Position numbers and translations under genes: made by a program
NCBI GenBank assembly: GCA_947259075.1
Contig: CAMYKQ010000055.1
Span: forward strand, 1 to 64,000
DNA from: an uncultured Gammaproteobacteria bacterium
GTDB taxonomy: Bacteria > Pseudomonadota > Gammaproteobacteria > DRLM01
Length of the DNA: 64,000 bases
Direction of reading: 5' to 3'
Notes under the pieces: model-generated
What the model saw: the letters and a program-made list of their open reading frames with translations, nothing else
Told to the model about the DNA's origin: nothing
The model's database searches: none
Shown: positions 60,820-64,000 of the stretch, one piece after another
How the letters are laid out: each line of letters opens with the position of its first letter
Position numbering within the stretch: position 1 is the first letter of the stretch

Positions 60820-60856
60820 TCAAGTAATTTGTTCGGCTTGGGGATGAGTTACTTGA
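60820..60856. promoter_or_regulatory. Inverted repeat upstream of the second copper ATPase gene
   Basis: TCAAGTAA (60820-60827) and TTACTTGA (60849-60856) are exact inverted repeats separated by 21 bp, inside a gap of 287 bp. GCCGAA/TTCGGC (60809-60814 and 60832-60837) overlap it. They may bind a regulator or fold in the leader RNA. The rest of the gap shows no gene. Confidence 0.35.
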
Positions 60857-60895
60857 ATTCTCCGGCAAATTAATCACAAGTGAGGGTAAGCTAGT

Positions 60896-63163
60896 GTGTC
60901 TATGAGTGCGACTCACCATCATTCCGCGCAGGATTCCTCACACATCCGTCTCTCCATCGGCGGCATGAGCTGCGCGGGCTGCGTCTCCTCGGTGGAGACG
61001 GCCTTGCGCGGCGTGCCCGGCGTGACCGCGGCCACGGTGAATCTGGGCGAGCGTACCGCCGAGGTGAGCGGCACGGCGGCGCCCGAGGCGCTGATCGCGG
61101 CGGTGAAGGCCGCCAGCTATGACGCGGCGGAGCTGCGCGGCGTGGAGGACGATGAGGCGAAGCAAGCGGCGGAGCAGGCCCATTACCGGCGTCTATTGCG
61201 CAAGACGGCGGTGGCGGCGGCCATCGGCGTGCCGTTGTTCCTCGGCGAAATGCTGGGCTGGCTGCCGCCCTTGAGCACGGCGGGCGGCCAGATTTTCTGG
61301 CTGGCGGTGGGCGCGATGTCGCTGGCGGCGATGGTGTATTCCGCGGGGCATTTATTTGCGGGGGCGTGGAAGGCCTTCAAGGTCCACAACGCTAATATGG
61401 ACACCCTCATCGCCCTGGGCACCGGCGCGGCCTGGGTGTATTCGATGATCGTCGCGGTCTTTCCCGCGGCCGTGCCCAGCTTGGCGCAGCATGCCTATTT
61501 CGAGGCGGCGGTCATCATCATCGCCTTGGTCAATTTCGGCGCGGCGCTGGAGATGCGCGCGCGCGGCCGCACCTCGGAGGCCATACGCCGCCTCATTGGT
61601 TTGCAGGCCAAGACCGCGCGCGTGCTGCGCGAGGGCGAGGAGCGCGACATCCCGTTTGCGAAACTGGGGCTGGACGACACGGTGCGGGTGCGGCCCGGCG
61701 AACGCGTGCCGGTGGATGGGGTTGTGATCGACGGCCAGTCGACGATCGACGAATCCATGCTCAGTGGCGAGCCCATGCCGGTGACGAAAAAACCCGGCGA
61801 CGAGGTCGTGGGCGGCACCATCAATCTCAGCGGCAGCTTTTTGTTTCAGGCCAAACGCATCGGCCGCGACACGGTGCTGGCGCGCATCATCGAGATGGTG
61901 CGCCGCGCTCAGGCCACAAAACCCGCCATCGGCCGCTTGGCCGACAAGGTCTCGGCGGTGTTCGTGCCCAGCATCATGCTCATCGCCGTCGTCACCTTTT
62001 TGCTGTGGTACAACTTCGGACCCGAGCCGCGCTTGAGTTTCGCGGTGGTGACGGCGATGACCGTGCTCATCATCGCCTGCCCCTGCGCCCTGGGTTTGGC
62101 CACGCCCATTTCGATCATGGTCGGTGTGGGCAAGGCGGCGGAATTCGGCATCTTGATCCGCAACGGCGAGGCGCTGCAGCAGGCGGCGCGGCTGACCACG
62201 GTGGTGCTGGATAAAACCGGCACGGTCACCGAAGGCCGGCCGGCGGTGACGCGGATTTTGCCGCTGGCGGGCTGGGACGAGAACGCATTGTTGCAATTGG
62301 CCGCTAGCGTGGAGGCGGGTTCGGAACACCCGCTGGCCGCGGCGGTGACGGCGGCGGCCAAGACGCGTGCGTTGTCAGCGTCCGCCGTCGAACAGTTCGA
62401 GGCGCTCAGCGGCCGCGGCGTGTGCGCGCGCGTTGGCGGCAAAACGGTTTTATTCGGCAATCGCAAGCTGATGGACGAGCGCGGCGTGGCGGCGGCCGTG
62501 GTCGAGCAGCAAATAGACGCGCTGGCGCAGGAGGCGGCCACGCCCATGTATCTGGCGGTGGACGGCGTGCTCGCTGGGCTGATTGCCGTGGCCGATCCAA
62601 TTAAAGAAGATTCAGAGGCCGCCATCGCGCGCATGCACAAGCTGGGTTTGAAGGTGGTGATGATTACCGGCGACCATCGGTTGACCGCGGCGGCGGTAGC
62701 GCGGCGCGTGGGCATCGATGAAGTGATCGCCGAGGTGCTGCCGCAGGACAAGGCGGCGTGCGTTACTGACTTGCAGGCCAGTGGCGCGGTGGTGGCGATG
62801 GTGGGCGACGGGGTGAATGACGCGCCGGCCTTGGCGCAGGCCGATGTGGGTTACGCCATCGGCACCGGCACCGATGTCGCCATCGAGAGCGCCGACGTGG
62901 CGCTGATGGGCGGCTCGCTGCACGGCGTGGTCGACGCCATCGCCGTGTCGCAGGCGACGCTGCGCAACATTAAACAAAATTTGTTCGGCGCGTTTATTTA
63001 TAACGGCGTGGGCATCCCCGTGGCGGCGGGGCTGTTGTATCCGCTGGCCGGGGTTTTGCTCAACCCCATGATCGCCGGCGCGGCCATGGCTTTATCGTCG
63101 GTGACGGTGGTGAGCAACGCCAATCGCCTGCGTTGGTTTAAACTGCGCGAGGCCGCGGCATGA
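60896..63163 (+). CDS. copA: Cu+-exporting P1B-type ATPase with one HMA domain
   Basis: A GTG at 60896 with GAGGG nine bases upstream is my start; ATG 60902 is the alternative. The 755-residue product has an HMA domain with [13 protein letters not shown] (about residues 22-34), eight helices with [10 protein letters not shown], and TGEP-like LSGEPMP. It also has DKTGTVTEG, the [11 protein letters not shown] motif and [12 protein letters not shown]. It pumps Cu+ out of the cytoplasm. Unlike the ATPase at 46511 it has the classic HMA sensor and no YHS domain. The cupredoxin gene at 63160 starts in a 4-bp overlap. Confidence 0.96.
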   Translation: MSMSATHHHSAQDSSHIRLSIGGMSCAGCVSSVETALRGVPGVTAATVNLGERTAEVSGTAAPEALIAAVKAASYDAAELRGVEDDEAKQAAEQAHYRRLLRKTAVAAAIGVPLFLGEMLGWLPPLSTAGGQIFWLAVGAMSLAAMVYSAGHLFAGAWKAFKVHNANMDTLIALGTGAAWVYSMIVAVFPAAVPSLAQHAYFEAAVIIIALVNFGAALEMRARGRTSEAIRRLIGLQAKTARVLREGEERDIPFAKLGLDDTVRVRPGERVPVDGVVIDGQSTIDESMLSGEPMPVTKKPGDEVVGGTINLSGSFLFQAKRIGRDTVLARIIEMVRRAQATKPAIGRLADKVSAVFVPSIMLIAVVTFLLWYNFGPEPRLSFAVVTAMTVLIIACPCALGLATPISIMVGVGKAAEFGILIRNGEALQQAARLTTVVLDKTGTVTEGRPAVTRILPLAGWDENALLQLAASVEAGSEHPLAAAVTAAAKTRALSASAVEQFEALSGRGVCARVGGKTVLFGNRKLMDERGVAAAVVEQQIDALAQEAATPMYLAVDGVLAGLIAVADPIKEDSEAAIARMHKLGLKVVMITGDHRLTAAAVARRVGIDEVIAEVLPQDKAACVTDLQASGAVVAMVGDGVNDAPALAQADVGYAIGTGTDVAIESADVALMGGSLHGVVDAIAVSQATLRNIKQNLFGAFIYNGVGIPVAAGLLYPLAGVLLNPMIAGAAMALSSVTVVSNANRLRWFKLREAAA

Positions 63164-63516
63164 GCGCGCTGATAAATTTGCTGGGCGTGGCGCTGGCCGG
63201 TTTTATCGTGTGGTGGTTTTGGCTGTCGCGGCCGCGGGCGCACGCGGCGGGTGCCGCGCCCGTCACCGTGGTGGTGGCGGACGGGGTGTACACCCCCGCG
63301 CGTATCGAGGCCCGCGCGGGCGAGCCGCTGGTGCTGCGGTTCCTGCGTAAGGACGCCAGCCACTGCGCGGAGAAAGTGATCTTCGATGATTTACAATTGA
63401 GCGCCGAACTGCCTATTGGTAAGCCGTACGATGTGCGCTTGACGCCGCCGGCGCCGGGGGAATACGTCTTCACCTGCGAGATGCGCATGTATCGCGGCAG
63501 CGTGGTGGCAAAATAG
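63160..63516 (+). CDS. Membrane-anchored cupredoxin-domain protein
   Basis: The 118-residue product has one N-terminal helix (about 4-23) and a cupredoxin-like domain: [43 protein letters not shown], ending in [17 protein letters not shown]. Putative metal ligands are H66/C67 in ASHCAE and the C-x-M-x-M group near the end, which is not a classic type-1 site. It is tightly coupled to the copper ATPase by a 4-bp overlap, so it probably binds copper in the periplasm. Confidence 0.8.
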   Translation: MSALINLLGVALAGFIVWWFWLSRPRAHAAGAAPVTVVVADGVYTPARIEARAGEPLVLRFLRKDASHCAEKVIFDDLQLSAELPIGKPYDVRLTPPAPGEYVFTCEMRMYRGSVVAK

Positions 63517-63634
63517 TGCATGTCTCTGCCGTGTTGCGTGAGGGAAGAGACGGGTTGATTAAAATTCAAATCAGGAGCACCCAAGTCTAGCGCGAGCCGC
63601 TGCTTGGGGTGTACTCATACAAGAGGAGAGAAAC

Positions 63635-64000
63635 GTGAGCTGGTGGGGCAAGGCGCTGGGCGGCGCCATGGGGTTTCTGATCGGCGGTCCTTTGGGCGGC
63701 TTGATCGGCGCGGCGCTGGGTCATGGCTTGGATCGCAAGACCGAGGAATACAGTCTGCATTTGGTGGACGGTGTCGAGCCTGGCGATCAGCAGCGGGTGC
63801 AGACCGCGTTTTTCACCGCGCTGTTTTCGGTGATGGGGCATGTGGCCAAGGCCGACGGCCGGGTGTGTGAAAACGAGATCGAAATCGCGCGCAGGGTGAT
63901 GTCGCGGCTTGGTTTGAACAGCACCCTGCAACAGGCGGCGATGCGCCTGTTCAATGAAGGCAAGCGTGATGATTTTCCCTTGGACGCCGTGCTGGCGCAG
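63635..64000 (+). CDS. djlA: DjlA-like co-chaperone, N-terminal part
   Basis: GTG at 63635 has AGAGGAGAG upstream. The frame is open to the window edge and gives 122 residues. It begins MSWWGKALGGAMGFLIGGPLGGLIGAALGHGLD, a glycine-zipper membrane segment as in DjlA. A TerB-like region follows (FFTALFSVMGHVAKADGRVCENEIEIARRVMSRLGL). A C-terminal J-domain would be expected beyond the window. DjlA stimulates DnaK at the inner membrane and is linked to envelope stress. Confidence 0.75.
   Translation, partial: MSWWGKALGGAMGFLIGGPLGGLIGAALGHGLDRKTEEYSLHLVDGVEPGDQQRVQTAFFTALFSVMGHVAKADGRVCENEIEIARRVMSRLGLNSTLQQAAMRLFNEGKRDDFPLDAVLAQ

Overview
The window looks like chromosome from a GC-rich, chemolithoautotrophic or electroautotrophic gammaproteobacterium. 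The evidence is the gammaproteobacterial birA-coaX-tRNA-Thr order, an RlmKL fusion methyltransferase, a form I RuBisCO operon with CbbQ/CbbO, and a very large investment in c-type cytochromes and copper handling. An 11-heme cytochrome encoded with triheme cytochromes, beta-propeller lipoproteins and an outer-membrane barrel recalls, from memory, the proposed undecaheme electron-transfer (Uet) pathway of 'Candidatus Tenderia'. I cannot verify that match here.

Layout. 1-1360: an IS30-type transposase tail and a broken porin gene. 1495-15445: one plus-strand cluster of twelve genes encoding a tetraheme cytochrome, an outer-membrane barrel, three triheme c7-like cytochromes, a cupredoxin lipoprotein, two NHL-repeat lipoproteins, the undecaheme cytochrome, and its own ResB/CcsA/TPR haem-ligation module. 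It carries 24 CXXCH sites in total and is the most interesting region. 15498-16335: an AT-rich orphan gene and two repeat families. 16357-21127: housekeeping genes (rlmL, an OmpA-like lipoprotein, tRNA-Thr, a shortened SPOR-type gene). 21124-29926: coaX, birA and the minus-strand cbbL-cbbS-cbbQ-cbbO operon, with divergent cbbR and a readable CbbR-type operator and promoter.

30147-50651 is a copper/silver resistance island. It holds CusCBA efflux, a CusRS two-component system with a CusR-like box, CopA multicopper oxidase plus CopB, a YHS-type P-type ATPase, two paralogous DUF2231 proteins with histidine-rich tails, and several small Met/His-rich periplasmic or membrane proteins. 50723-60608 is a mixed metabolic region: lycopene-cyclase-like membrane protein, phosphoketolase, patatin, alpha-glucan phosphorylase, MscS channel with an unusual P-loop partner, HAD phosphatase and HDOD protein. 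60896-64000 holds a second copper ATPase, a membrane-anchored cupredoxin and the start of a DjlA-like gene.

How it may fit together (inference): the multiheme conduit would move electrons across the outer membrane and periplasm, RuBisCO would fix CO2 with the resulting reducing power, phosphoketolase and glucan phosphorylase would redistribute the fixed carbon, and the copper systems would protect exposed haem and copper redox proteins or supply copper to the cupredoxins.
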